7,265 nt of DNA, taken from an uncultured Collinsella sp. (lineage in GTDB: Bacteria > Actinomycetota > Coriobacteriia > Coriobacteriales > Coriobacteriaceae). Made by a program: the position numbers and the translations under genes. Where the stretch lies: assembly GCA_934646965.1 (NCBI GenBank), contig CAKUEZ010000097.1:1-7265 (forward strand), written 5' to 3'. Shown in pieces: positions 1 to 5,846 of this stretch. Numbering within the stretch: the stretch's first letter is position 1; each line of letters begins with the position of its first letter. Under the pieces are notes generated by a model. It worked only from the letters and a program-made list of their open reading frames with translations. It made no database searches and had not been told where the DNA came from.

Positions 1-176
1 TCGACGGCGGCGGCGAGCTGCTCGGCGGTCACGGTGTCGGCGCACTCCACCTGGACGGTCTGGGTCTCGTGATCGGCATCGGCATCGGTCACGCCGGCCA
101 CGTTGAGCAGCGCGGTCTCCACCTTAGCATCGCAATGGCCGCACATAAGGCCCGAAGTTTTAATCGTGTAGTTCAT
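1..176 (-). CDS. copZ: Copper chaperone-like heavy-metal-associated (HMA) domain protein, partial
   Basis: The gene reads right to left from ATG at 176 and leaves the window at its left edge, so only the first 58 codons are visible. The protein begins MNYTIKTSGLMCGHC, with the Cys pair C12 and C15 of an MxCxxC-type Cu(I) site in the first loop of a ferredoxin-like HMA fold (bapbbap). The following residues (DAKVETALLNVAGV) match helix 1 and strand 2 of the family. Small HMA proteins of about 65-75 residues bind Cu(I) in the cytosol and hand it to CopA-type ATPases. The site reads GLMCGHC rather than the usual GMTCxxC, a common variation. It lies 77 bp downstream of copA on the same strand and probably shares its transcript, although a hairpin-forming inverted repeat sits between them. 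The symbol is a family assignment. Because the 3' end is not seen, a longer protein cannot be excluded. Confidence 0.88.
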   Translation of the reverse strand, partial: MNYTIKTSGLMCGHCDAKVETALLNVAGVTDADADHETQTVQVECADTVTAEQLAAAV

Positions 177-180
177 GGTG

Positions 181-188
181 ATCTCCTT
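181..188 (-). promoter_or_regulatory. Ribosome binding site of the HMA chaperone gene
   Basis: On the minus strand this reads AAGGAGAT, a near-perfect Shine-Dalgarno, four bases before the ATG at 176-174. It fixes the start of the small HMA gene and shows the gene is translated independently of copA. Confidence 0.85.
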
Positions 189-203
189 TTCGTTGAGTAC
201 CTA

Positions 204-269
204 AGTTGCGGTGGAATACGGACTAAAAGCGGTTTAGCTCAGCATATTACGCCCTATTTCACCGCAACT
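204..269 (-). repeat. 15-bp inverted repeat spanning the copA stop codon and the copA-copZ gap
   Basis: Bases 204-218 and 255-269 are inverted copies of each other in 14 of 15 positions, separated by 36 bases. The right arm is the last codons of copA plus the first two bases of its TAG stop; the left arm lies in the leader of the chaperone gene. A second, small inverted repeat (CTAAA at 223-227 and TTTAG at 233-237) lies in the loop. In the mRNA this could form a long stem with an inner hairpin. There is no U-tract, so it is not a textbook intrinsic terminator. It could stabilise the copA message, attenuate between the genes, or be what remains of an insertion. The role is unknown. Confidence 0.6.
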
Positions 270-2596
270 GATGGACGGAAGGTGCGTAGGCGCAACGCAT
301 TGCTTACGACGCAGACGCTCGACAGGCTCATGGCTGCGGCGCCAAACATCGGCGAGAGTTGCCAGCCGGTGAGGGGGAAGAACACGCCCGCGGCGAGCGG
401 AATGCCGATGCCGTTGTAGAACAACGCCCAGAACAGGTCCTGTTTGATATTGCGGATCGTGGCGCGCGAAAGCTCGATGGCGCGGGCGACATCCATGAGG
501 TCGCTGCGCATGAGCACCACGTCGGCACCCTCCTTGGCGATGTCGGCGCCGGTGCCGATGGCAAGACCCACATCGGCGCGTGCCAGGGCGGGGGAGTCGT
601 TGATGCCGTCGCCCACCATGGCGACCTTGCCGCCTGCGTCCTGCAGCTCGCGCACGTGGCGCTCCTTGTCGGCGGGCAGCACGTCGGCGATGACTTGCTC
701 GCTGGTGAGTCCCACGCGGCGGGCGATGGCCTCGGCCGTCGCGCGGTTGTCGCCGGTGAGCATGCGCACGTCGATGCCAAGCGAGCGCAGCGCGGAGATG
801 GCCTCCGCACTCGTCTCCTTAACCTCATCGGCCACGGCGATGATACCGGCAAGCTCGCCGTTCTTGGCAAAGAACAGCGGCGTCTTGCCCTCGGCGGCAA
901 ATTGCTCGGCAAGGCCCTCGGGCACGGTGATCCCCAGCTCGTTCATCAGCTGCACGTTGCCGGCGGCGATGGCGTTTTGCCCCTCGCGCGCCGTGACGCC
1001 GCGTCCGGGCACGGCGGCAAAGTCCTCAACCATGCGTGCGACGATCCCGCGTGTCTCGCACTCGGCAATAATTGCCTCGGCCAGCGGATGCTCACTTTGG
1101 CGCTCCAGCGCGGCGGCAAGCTTGAGCAGTGCTTTCTCGCTCATGGCAGGCGTCCCGTCGGCGCGCTTGGCCACCACGATGTCGGTCACAGCCGGCTTGC
1201 CGCGGGTGACGGTGCCCGTCTTATCGAGCACCACGGTGCCCACGCTGCGCAGATTCTCCAGCGCCTCGGCGCTCTTAAACAGAATGCCCATCTCGGCACC
1301 CTTGCCGGTGCCGACCATAATGGCGACGGGCGTGGCCAGACCCAGGGCGCACGGGCAGCTGATCACCAGCACGGCGACGGCGGAGGTGAGCGCCTCGTTG
1401 ATGTTGCCGGTGAGCGCCATCCATACCACAAAGGTCACGGCCGAAATCACAAACACCACGGGCACAAACACGCCGGCGACCTTGTCGGCCAGGCGGGCGA
1501 TGGGCGCCTTGGTGGCGTTAGCGTCCTCGACGAGCTGAATAATCTTGGCGAGCGACGTATCGGCGCCCACGCGCGTGGCGCGGAAGGTGAACGACCCGGT
1601 GTGGTTGACCGTAGCGGCGTTGACGGTATCGCCGGCGGTCTTTTCCACGGGGATAGACTCGCCGGTAAGCGCGCTCTCATCGACGGCCGAGGCGCCCTCG
1701 AGCACAACGCCGTCGACGGGGATGGCCTCGCCGGGGCGCACGCGCAGCACCTGACCGGGCAGGATAGCGTCGACGTCGACGGTGGTCTCGGTACCGTCCT
1801 CGGCCACGATGGTCGCGGTCTTGGGCGCCAGGTCGATCAGCGCCTCGATGGCGCCACCGGTCTTGGACTTGCTACGCGTCTCGAGGTATTTGCCCACGGT
1901 GACGAGCGACAGGATCGTGCCGGCGCTCTCAAAATACAGGTTGTCCATGCCCGTCATCATAGCCTCGTGGACCTGTCCAGCAGCCAGCTGGTCGGCCATG
2001 ATAAACATGGCGTAGAGCGACCAGGCGATGGAGGCGGTGGCGCCGACGGCGATGAGCGCGTCCATGGTGGGCGCGCCATGGACCAGCGACTTGAAGCCGT
2101 TGATAAAGTACGCGTCGTTGACGTAGACGATGGGGATGAGCAGGACGAGCTCGGTGAGCGCGAGCGTCATGCTGTGGGTGTGGTCGGTGAAGATGCCGGG
2201 CAGCGGCCAGCCGAGCATGTGCCCCATGCCTATGTAGAACAACGGGACGAGGAAGATGATCGAGATGATGAGTCGGGTACGCATAGCGGAGGCGGCGACC
2301 TCCAGTTTTTTGGTGGGCGACTCCATATGGGCGGCGCCGGACCTGGCTTGCGCACTGCCGCTTGGGGCGGCGCCGGTGCCCGCGTCGACGGGCGATGCCG
2401 AGTAGCCCGCGCGGTCGACGGCGGTGCAGATGTCGTCGGGGGTGATCTGTGCGGGGTCGTAGTCGACCAGCATGGAGCCGGCGAGCAGGTTGACCGCGAC
2501 GCTTTGGACGCCGTCGAGCTTGCTGACGGCACGGTCCACGTGCGCCTGGCAGGCGGCGCACGTCATACCGCCCACGTCGAACTTATCTTGAGCCAT
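254..2596 (-). CDS. copA: Cu(I)-exporting P1B-type ATPase
   Basis: A complete 780-residue copper-translocating P-type ATPase that pumps Cu(I) out of the cytosol using ATP. From the N-terminus: one HMA domain with GMTCAAC (residues 10-16, Cys13 and Cys16); a short linker (about 70-105); membrane helices from about residue 108; the actuator domain with TGES (311-314); the ion-pathway motif SCPCALG with C414 and C416; the phosphorylation site DKTGT with Asp458; the nucleotide-binding His of SEHPLAEA (H503-P504); the GDGINDSPA hinge (662-670); and C-terminal helices carrying YN (727-728) and MSLSS (756-760). CPC plus YN plus MxxSS is the Cu(I)-specific P1B-1 signature, which argues against a Zn/Cd or silver-only pump. 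Length is normal for bacterial CopA with a single HMA domain. ATG at 2596 follows a strong Shine-Dalgarno. It is first in an operon with the HMA chaperone, behind a CsoR-like operator. No residue appears damaged. Confidence 0.97.
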   Translation of the reverse strand: MAQDKFDVGGMTCAACQAHVDRAVSKLDGVQSVAVNLLAGSMLVDYDPAQITPDDICTAVDRAGYSASPVDAGTGAAPSGSAQARSGAAHMESPTKKLEVAASAMRTRLIISIIFLVPLFYIGMGHMLGWPLPGIFTDHTHSMTLALTELVLLIPIVYVNDAYFINGFKSLVHGAPTMDALIAVGATASIAWSLYAMFIMADQLAAGQVHEAMMTGMDNLYFESAGTILSLVTVGKYLETRSKSKTGGAIEALIDLAPKTATIVAEDGTETTVDVDAILPGQVLRVRPGEAIPVDGVVLEGASAVDESALTGESIPVEKTAGDTVNAATVNHTGSFTFRATRVGADTSLAKIIQLVEDANATKAPIARLADKVAGVFVPVVFVISAVTFVVWMALTGNINEALTSAVAVLVISCPCALGLATPVAIMVGTGKGAEMGILFKSAEALENLRSVGTVVLDKTGTVTRGKPAVTDIVVAKRADGTPAMSEKALLKLAAALERQSEHPLAEAIIAECETRGIVARMVEDFAAVPGRGVTAREGQNAIAAGNVQLMNELGITVPEGLAEQFAAEGKTPLFFAKNGELAGIIAVADEVKETSAEAISALRSLGIDVRMLTGDNRATAEAIARRVGLTSEQVIADVLPADKERHVRELQDAGGKVAMVGDGINDSPALARADVGLAIGTGADIAKEGADVVLMRSDLMDVARAIELSRATIRNIKQDLFWALFYNGIGIPLAAGVFFPLTGWQLSPMFGAAAMSLSSVCVVSNALRLRTFRPSVAVK

Positions 2597-2600
2597 GGCT

Positions 2601-2608
2601 TCTCCTTT
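2601..2608 (-). promoter_or_regulatory. Ribosome binding site of copA
   Basis: The minus strand reads AAAGGAGA four bases before the ATG at 2596-2594. It supports that start. Confidence 0.85.
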
Positions 2609-2643
2609 CTGTGGGGTAATGTCGGAAATGTTAACCTGCCGAT

Positions 2644-2674
2644 ACTATACACCCATACCCCCTGGGGGTGTCCA
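2644..2674 (-). promoter_or_regulatory. Predicted copA promoter
   Basis: On the minus strand there is a -35-like TGGACA (2674-2669) and a -10-like TATAGT (2649-2644) preceded by TG, separated by 19 bp. The -10 lies about 48 bases before the copA ATG, giving a predicted leader of roughly 40 nt. The spacer is longer than the optimal 17 bp and is filled by the GC-rich palindrome described separately. Prediction by eye only. Confidence 0.5.
2655..2671. promoter_or_regulatory. CsoR-like copper operator palindrome
   Basis: The 17-bp sequence ATACCCCCTGGGGGTGT is a pseudo-palindrome centred on 2663, with 7 of 8 half-site positions matched. Its form (AT-flanked C-run facing G-run) is like operators of CsoR-family Cu(I)-sensing repressors, which lie over the promoters of copA/copZ operons and are released when CsoR binds Cu(I). 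It sits inside the predicted -35/-10 spacer of copA, as expected for a repressor site. A 19-bp spacer with an internal dyad is also the layout of MerR/CueR-activated promoters, but the half-site sequence fits CsoR better. No regulator gene is in the window. Confidence 0.65.
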
Positions 2675-2748
2675 GTGGGGATGAAAATATATGACATTTC
2701 GTTACAGAAGGGGTCGACTGTCGAGCCAGCGCACCGTCCAACCGTTCA

Positions 2749-2803
2749 TCTCAATCTGTAACAACAAGACCCGTTTTTGCCGAGTTATTGTTACAGATCG
2801 AGA
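2749..2803. repeat. Palindromic repeat unit 1 (type A)
   Basis: Left arm TCTCAATCTGTAACA, right arm TGTTACAGATCGAGA; 14 of 15 positions pair. The centre has the CCGTTTTTGCCGAGTT core. It is followed by a 26-base spacer beginning CAAACCGTCTG. Confidence 0.93.
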
Positions 2804-2829
2804 CAAACCGTCTGACCATTAGATCAACA

Positions 2830-2884
2830 TCTCGATCTGTAACATCTAGCAGGGAAAATGACCTCTAACTGTTACAGATTGAGA
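2830..2884. repeat. Palindromic repeat unit 2 (type B)
   Basis: Left arm TCTCGATCTGTAACA, right arm TGTTACAGATTGAGA; the one non-Watson-Crick position is a G-T pair on the plus strand. The centre carries AGCAGGGAAAATGA and can extend the stem (TAG/CTA, AGG/CCT) to a loop of about 8 bases. Nearly identical to unit 6 beyond the exporter gene. Confidence 0.93.
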
Positions 2885-2909
2885 TATTTCTCTAGAGTCT
2901 GAGCATCTG

Positions 2910-2964
2910 TCTAAATCTGTAACAACAAGACCGGTTTTTGCCGAGTTACTGTTACAGATTTAGA
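2910..2964. repeat. Palindromic repeat unit 3 (type A, arms co-varied)
   Basis: Left arm TCTAAATCTGTAACA, right arm TGTTACAGATTTAGA, perfectly complementary. Relative to the other units the C-G pair at arm position 4 has become A-T on both sides, a compensatory change. Confidence 0.93.
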
Positions 2965-2989
2965 TAAACCGTCTGGTATTACCTCAACG

Positions 2990-3044
2990 TCTCGATCTGT
3001 AACATCTGGACCGGTTTTTGCCGAGTTGCTGTTACAGATCAAGA
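2990..3044. repeat. Palindromic repeat unit 4 (type A)
   Basis: Left arm TCTCGATCTGTAACA, right arm TGTTACAGATCAAGA; one mismatch at arm position 4, with G-C at position 5. The centre begins TCTGGACCGGTTTTTG, the same as unit 5 on the other side of the exporter gene. Confidence 0.93.
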
Positions 3045-3192
3045 CAGACCCGCCACCGCGCCGCACCCCGTTGTGAAAAAAAGATCCAGGCTCCCGTCAT
3101 GTTGCGCAACAACTATGCCGCGTTCCTCCTTAATCTGTTTTCCAGCAAAGATATTGAAGGCCGCAGCGCGCGACGCATGGGGGAGACGAGAC
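3045..3192 (+). other. Leader of the exporter gene
   Basis: 148 bases between the last upstream repeat and the exporter start. The frame is open from a GTG at 3073, but there is no Shine-Dalgarno there and the 40 residues it would add look nothing like an FHA domain, so I treat it as untranslated leader. It holds a perfect 12-bp palindrome, TGTTGCGCAACA (3100-3111), a possible operator. A weak promoter-like pair (TTAATC 3130-3135, TATTGA 3152-3157, 16-bp spacing) is the best I can find, and I do not trust it strongly. Confidence 0.4.
3179..3185 (+). promoter_or_regulatory. Ribosome binding site that decides the exporter start
   Basis: GGGGGAG lies seven bases before the ATG at 3193. The alternative in-frame GTG at 3073 has no such site, so the ATG at 3193 is preferred. 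Confidence 0.7.
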
Positions 3193-5562
3193 ATGGAACA
3201 ACCGAGACCTACGGGCAACACCGGAACAATGCCGCTGGATATGAGCTCATTTTTGGAGCACAGCCCCCAGCTGTACCTTACGGTGATCGAGGGAAGCCGC
3301 GTGCTGCTCGAGGTCGATCTGCTGAGTTTTGGCAAGCAGTATGTGTCCTTTGGCGCCTCGACGCAAAACGACATCTGCTTCGCATCGAGCTACGGCATCG
3401 TTTCGTCCCTGCACGGTTCGTTTTTGCTGCAGGGCGGTATGTGCTACATCCAGGACAACGGATCAACCAACGGCCTCTATGTCAACGGCCTTAAAACAGC
3501 GGGGACGCCCTTCGCGCCGGGCGATGTCGCGATTATCGGCAACATCGCGTCGCGCCATTACGACAGCATCATGCTGCTGCTGAGCTACGAGGAGGCCACT
3601 TGGCGCGCCGTCGACCTCAACTCCTTTAACGCGCTGTCGATCGGCCGCGCCGCGAGCAACGACCTGGTCCTGGGCACGCCTTCGGTATCGGCGCGACATG
3701 CCGCCCTTATGCGTCTCGATGCTCAGACGTGGCAGGTCACGGACCTCAACAGCTTTAACGGTACGTATGTCGCCGGCACCTTGCTGCAGGGTAGCCGTGT
3801 GCTGCAACGCGGCGATGTGATCCAGATTGCCAACGCCACCGCTGTCTACACCGGCGACGCGCTTGTCTGCGGTTGCGCCAACGCCGGCGTCGAGGTCGAG
3901 GCGCGCGATCTGGTGCAGGTCCGTCGAGTCCGCGGCGGATCGCGCACGACTACCGATCATGTCTCGCTGCGTATCAAGCGCGGCGAGTTCGTGGCCATTC
4001 TGGGCGGCTCGGGCGCGGGCAAATCAACGCTGCTCAACGAGCTCAACGGCACCGATCCTGCCGTAAGCGGGTCGGTTCGCGTCAACGGGGTCGACCTCTA
4101 CCGCAACTACGGCATTCTCAAAAACGGTATCGGCTATGTGCCGCAGCAGGATATCGTCTACGACGACCTGCGCCTTATCGATATGCTGCGCTATGCCGCG
4201 GACCTGCGCATGACGCCCGACTCGACCCCGCAGGAGCGCGAGCAGCGCTGCTACGACATCTTGGCCCAGCTTGAGCTTGCGCCCTTCGCCGATCAGTACA
4301 TTCGCTCGCTTTCGGGCGGTCAGCGCAAGCGTGCGTCCATCGCCGTGGAGATGCTCGCCGATCCGCGCCTGTTCTTTTTGGACGAGCCTACGAGCGGCCT
4401 CGACCCCGGCATCGAGAAGAGCCTCATGAAAAAGCTGTCGTCGCTTGCGCGCGGCGGTCGAACTGTCGTGGTCGTCACGCACACCACGCAGAGCATCGAC
4501 CTGTGCGATCGCGTCGTCTTTATGGGCGCGGGAGGCGTCCTGTGCTTTGAGGGCTCGCCCAGCGAGGCCCGCGCGTTCTTTGGCGTCGAGGACTTTACCG
4601 ACGTGTTTGGACTTATTGCCCAAGATCCCGTGGGTTGGGCAAACTACTTTGCGAGTCGCCGCCAGAATAGCCGCGGCGGGTCGGGGGCGCTTGGCACGCC
4701 GGCTTCCAACACGGCTCCGCAGCCGCGACGTTCGCCTTCGTTTGCCTCGCAGGCGCTCACGCTCACGCGCCGCTATGCCCATCTGGTTCTTAACGACCAC
4801 GCGCGCCTCGCGTTGCTTTTGCTGCAGGCGCCGTTGCTGGGTGCCCTGATCTGCGCCGTGGCGGGGCATGACTGCTTTGATGTCTACGAATCGACTAAAT
4901 CCTGTCTCTTCTCGCTTGCGTGCGCGTCGTTTTGGGTCGGCATCCTCAACTCGGTGCAGGAAATCTGCAAGGAACGCACCATTCTTAAGCGTGAGTACGC
5001 CGGCGGCATGGGGCTGGGTGCCTATCTCACGAGTAAGGTTTTGGTGCTGGGCGCACTCTGCGTGCTGCAGTCTGCCATGCTGACGGGCGTGTTTGTGGCG
5101 TTTGAAGGCGTGCCAAAATACACGCTCATGAACGGCCCGCTCGAGCTGTTCATTACGGTGCTGCTGATTACACTCAGCGCCATGAACTTGGGTTTGTTTG
5201 TGAGTGCACTGTTTACAAGTGCCGACCGCGCTATCGCGGTGGCGCCCATCCTGATCATGCCGCAGATCCTGTTTAGCGGGCTGGTCTTTGAGCTCAAGGG
5301 CATGGCGAAGTCGGTGAGCGCGTTCGTTAACTGCCGTTGGGGCATGGAAGCGTTTGGCACCACCGCCCGACTCAACAAGCTCGACTTTAAGATCTATCGC
5401 GAGAACGACAACATTACCGAGCAGATTTACAAGCACAAATGGGAGGCGGCATACAACTTTGTTCTGCCGCATCTGCTGAGCTCGTGGGGGATCCTGGTTT
5501 TGTTCTGCATCGTGAGCCTTGCGGCGTGCGCCTTTGTCCTTAAGACGAGGATTCGCAAATAG
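3193..5562 (+). CDS. FHA-FHA-ABC exporter (Rv1747-like half transporter, ATPase fused to permease)
   Basis: A 789-residue fusion protein in four parts. FHA1 spans about 46-120; FHA2 about 145-222 with canonical IGRAASND, SARHA and NSFNGTYV. The ABC ATPase spans about 236-455: Walker A GGSGAGKST (271-279), Q-loop around PQQD (317-320), signature LSGGQ (373-377), Walker B FFLDEPTSGLDP (394-405) and H-loop His430. A Ser/Pro/Arg-rich linker (about 485-525) leads to an ABC-2/ABCG-like permease with about six membrane segments (around 538-557, 571-588, 612-638, 651-675, 681-702, 763-784). NBD-then-TMD order is that of ABCG-type exporters, which work as dimers. FHA domains bind phosphothreonine, so activity is probably under Ser/Thr kinase control. 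Architecture and length resemble M. tuberculosis Rv1747, a PknF substrate linked to glycolipid export; the cargo here is unknown. FHA1 lacks the usual Arg after Gly (G54-A55). A kinase gene converges on it, and repeat arrays flank it. Confidence 0.93.
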   Translation: MEQPRPTGNTGTMPLDMSSFLEHSPQLYLTVIEGSRVLLEVDLLSFGKQYVSFGASTQNDICFASSYGIVSSLHGSFLLQGGMCYIQDNGSTNGLYVNGLKTAGTPFAPGDVAIIGNIASRHYDSIMLLLSYEEATWRAVDLNSFNALSIGRAASNDLVLGTPSVSARHAALMRLDAQTWQVTDLNSFNGTYVAGTLLQGSRVLQRGDVIQIANATAVYTGDALVCGCANAGVEVEARDLVQVRRVRGGSRTTTDHVSLRIKRGEFVAILGGSGAGKSTLLNELNGTDPAVSGSVRVNGVDLYRNYGILKNGIGYVPQQDIVYDDLRLIDMLRYAADLRMTPDSTPQEREQRCYDILAQLELAPFADQYIRSLSGGQRKRASIAVEMLADPRLFFLDEPTSGLDPGIEKSLMKKLSSLARGGRTVVVVTHTTQSIDLCDRVVFMGAGGVLCFEGSPSEARAFFGVEDFTDVFGLIAQDPVGWANYFASRRQNSRGGSGALGTPASNTAPQPRRSPSFASQALTLTRRYAHLVLNDHARLALLLLQAPLLGALICAVAGHDCFDVYESTKSCLFSLACASFWVGILNSVQEICKERTILKREYAGGMGLGAYLTSKVLVLGALCVLQSAMLTGVFVAFEGVPKYTLMNGPLELFITVLLITLSAMNLGLFVSALFTSADRAIAVAPILIMPQILFSGLVFELKGMAKSVSAFVNCRWGMEAFGTTARLNKLDFKIYRENDNITEQIYKHKWEAAYNFVLPHLLSSWGILVLFCIVSLAACAFVLKTRIRK

Positions 5563-5563
5563 T

Positions 5564-5587
5564 ATTGAAGCAGACTGCTGCCTCAAT
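5564..5587 (+). terminator. Hairpin just after the exporter stop codon
   Basis: ATTGAAGCAG and CTGCCTCAAT form a 10-position stem with one mismatch and a four-base loop, starting one base after the TAG. No U-run follows, so it is a weak candidate for an intrinsic terminator and may instead protect the 3' end. The first downstream repeat begins at 5589, so this hairpin and the repeats may act together. Confidence 0.4.
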
Positions 5588-5588
5588 G

Positions 5589-5643
5589 TCTCAATCTGTA
5601 ACATCTGGACCGGTTTTTGGGTCCCAGCTGTTACAGATTGAGA
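5589..5643. repeat. Palindromic repeat unit 5 (type A)
   Basis: Arms TCTCAATCTGTAACA and TGTTACAGATTGAGA are perfectly complementary. The centre extends the stem (CTGG-ACC with GGT-C-CCAG, one bulged base) to a short GGTTTTT loop, giving the strongest hairpin of the seven. Confidence 0.93.
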
Positions 5644-5668
5644 CAAACCGTCTGGGGTCAACTTAATG

Positions 5669-5723
5669 TCTCAATCTGTAACATCTAGCAGGGAAAATGA
5701 TCTCTAACTGTTACAGATCTAGA
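5669..5723. repeat. Palindromic repeat unit 6 (type B)
   Basis: Left arm TCTCAATCTGTAACA, right arm TGTTACAGATCTAGA, two mismatches. The centre differs from that of unit 2 at one base. The following spacer starts and ends CG...CG, so AGACG (5721-5725) can pair with CGTCT (5743-5747). Confidence 0.93.
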
Positions 5724-5748
5724 CGTTTCTCCGGGGGTTGAGCGTCTG

Positions 5749-5803
5749 TCTCAATCTGTAACAGTTAGGCCGATATTTGGGTTCTAGATGTTACAGATCG
5801 AGA
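5749..5803. repeat. Palindromic repeat unit 7 (A-like variant)
   Basis: Left arm TCTCAATCTGTAACA, right arm TGTTACAGATCGAGA, one mismatch. The centre (GGCCGATATTTGGGTT) is a diverged form of the unit 5 centre. It ends 43 bases before the kinase stop codon, so on the minus strand it is the first stem downstream of that gene. Confidence 0.93.
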
Positions 5804-5846
5804 TAATCGTCGGGGGAGGGGTCCGTCGCGGCAAGACACCCACTCT

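Larger units (their letters stand above)
2749..3044. repeat. Upstream array of four 55-bp palindromic repeats
   Basis: Four units (2749-2803, 2830-2884, 2910-2964, 2990-3044) occur in the gap between copA and the exporter gene, starting 81, 80 and 80 bp apart. Each is a 15-base arm, a 25-base centre and the inverted 15-base arm; 25- or 26-base spacers separate units. Arm consensus is TCTCRATCTGTAACA, and ATCTGTAACA is present in every arm. Centres are of two types: A (around CCGGTTTTTGCCGAGTT, units 1, 3 and 4) and B (around AGCAGGGAAAATGA, unit 2). Spacers after type A begin with YAAACCGTCTG; the spacer after type B differs. No open reading frame with a start signal covers the array. It differs from CRISPR because the spacers are related to each other and the repeats are inverted pairs. 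The function is not known to me. Confidence 0.95.
5589..5803. repeat. Downstream array of three 55-bp palindromic repeats
   Basis: Three units (5589-5643, 5669-5723, 5749-5803), exactly 80 bp apart, fill the gap between the convergent exporter and kinase genes. Arms are the same as in the upstream array and keep the ATCTGTAACA core in all six. Centres run type A (GGACCGGTTTTTGGGTCCCAG), B (AGCAGGGAAAATGA), then an A-like variant (GGCCGATATTTGGGTT). Spacers match type for type: the one after unit 5 starts CAAACCGTCTG like those after units 1 and 3, and the one after unit 6 resembles that after unit 2. Here the A centres end in GGGTCCCAGC or GGGTTCTAGA rather than GCCGAGTT. The hairpins could end transcription from both sides, but similar units also lie upstream of the exporter, so termination is not the whole explanation. 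Confidence 0.95.

Noticed and set aside
177..253. Separate promoter for the HMA chaperone gene
   Set aside because: A TAATAT occurs on the minus strand (249-244), but no -35-like element sits at the right distance, and operon transcription from the copA promoter is simpler.
69..419. 116-codon plus-strand frame at the left edge
   Set aside because: Antisense to the HMA gene and to the copA end; no start signal and no domain.
359..2761. 800-codon open frame on the plus strand, opposite copA
   Set aside because: It lies fully antisense to an intact CopA with all catalytic motifs. Its translation is Gly/His/Arg-rich with no domain, as is typical of the reverse strand of a GC-rich gene, and it runs on into the intergenic region.
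2749..3044. CRISPR array
   Set aside because: The regular period invites the idea, but the repeats are inverted pairs, the spacers resemble one another by type, an unbroken 25-base centre lies inside each unit, and no cas genes are present.
3073..3192. 40-residue N-terminal extension of the exporter from GTG at 3073
   Set aside because: No Shine-Dalgarno before the GTG, non-domain-like residues, and a good ribosome binding site before the ATG at 3193.
3018..3494. 158-codon plus-strand frame overlapping the last upstream repeat and the FHA1 region
   Set aside because: Out-of-frame shadow of the exporter that begins within a repeat unit and has no recognisable domain.
4024..5661. 545-codon open frame on the minus strand, opposite the exporter
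   Set aside because: Antisense shadow of the ABC and permease region; basic, low-complexity translation, and its start lies within the downstream repeat array.
5589..5803. Classical bidirectional intrinsic terminators between the convergent genes
   Set aside because: The stems are strong, but no T-run follows them on either strand, and the same units occur upstream of the exporter, so I annotate them as repeats rather than terminators.
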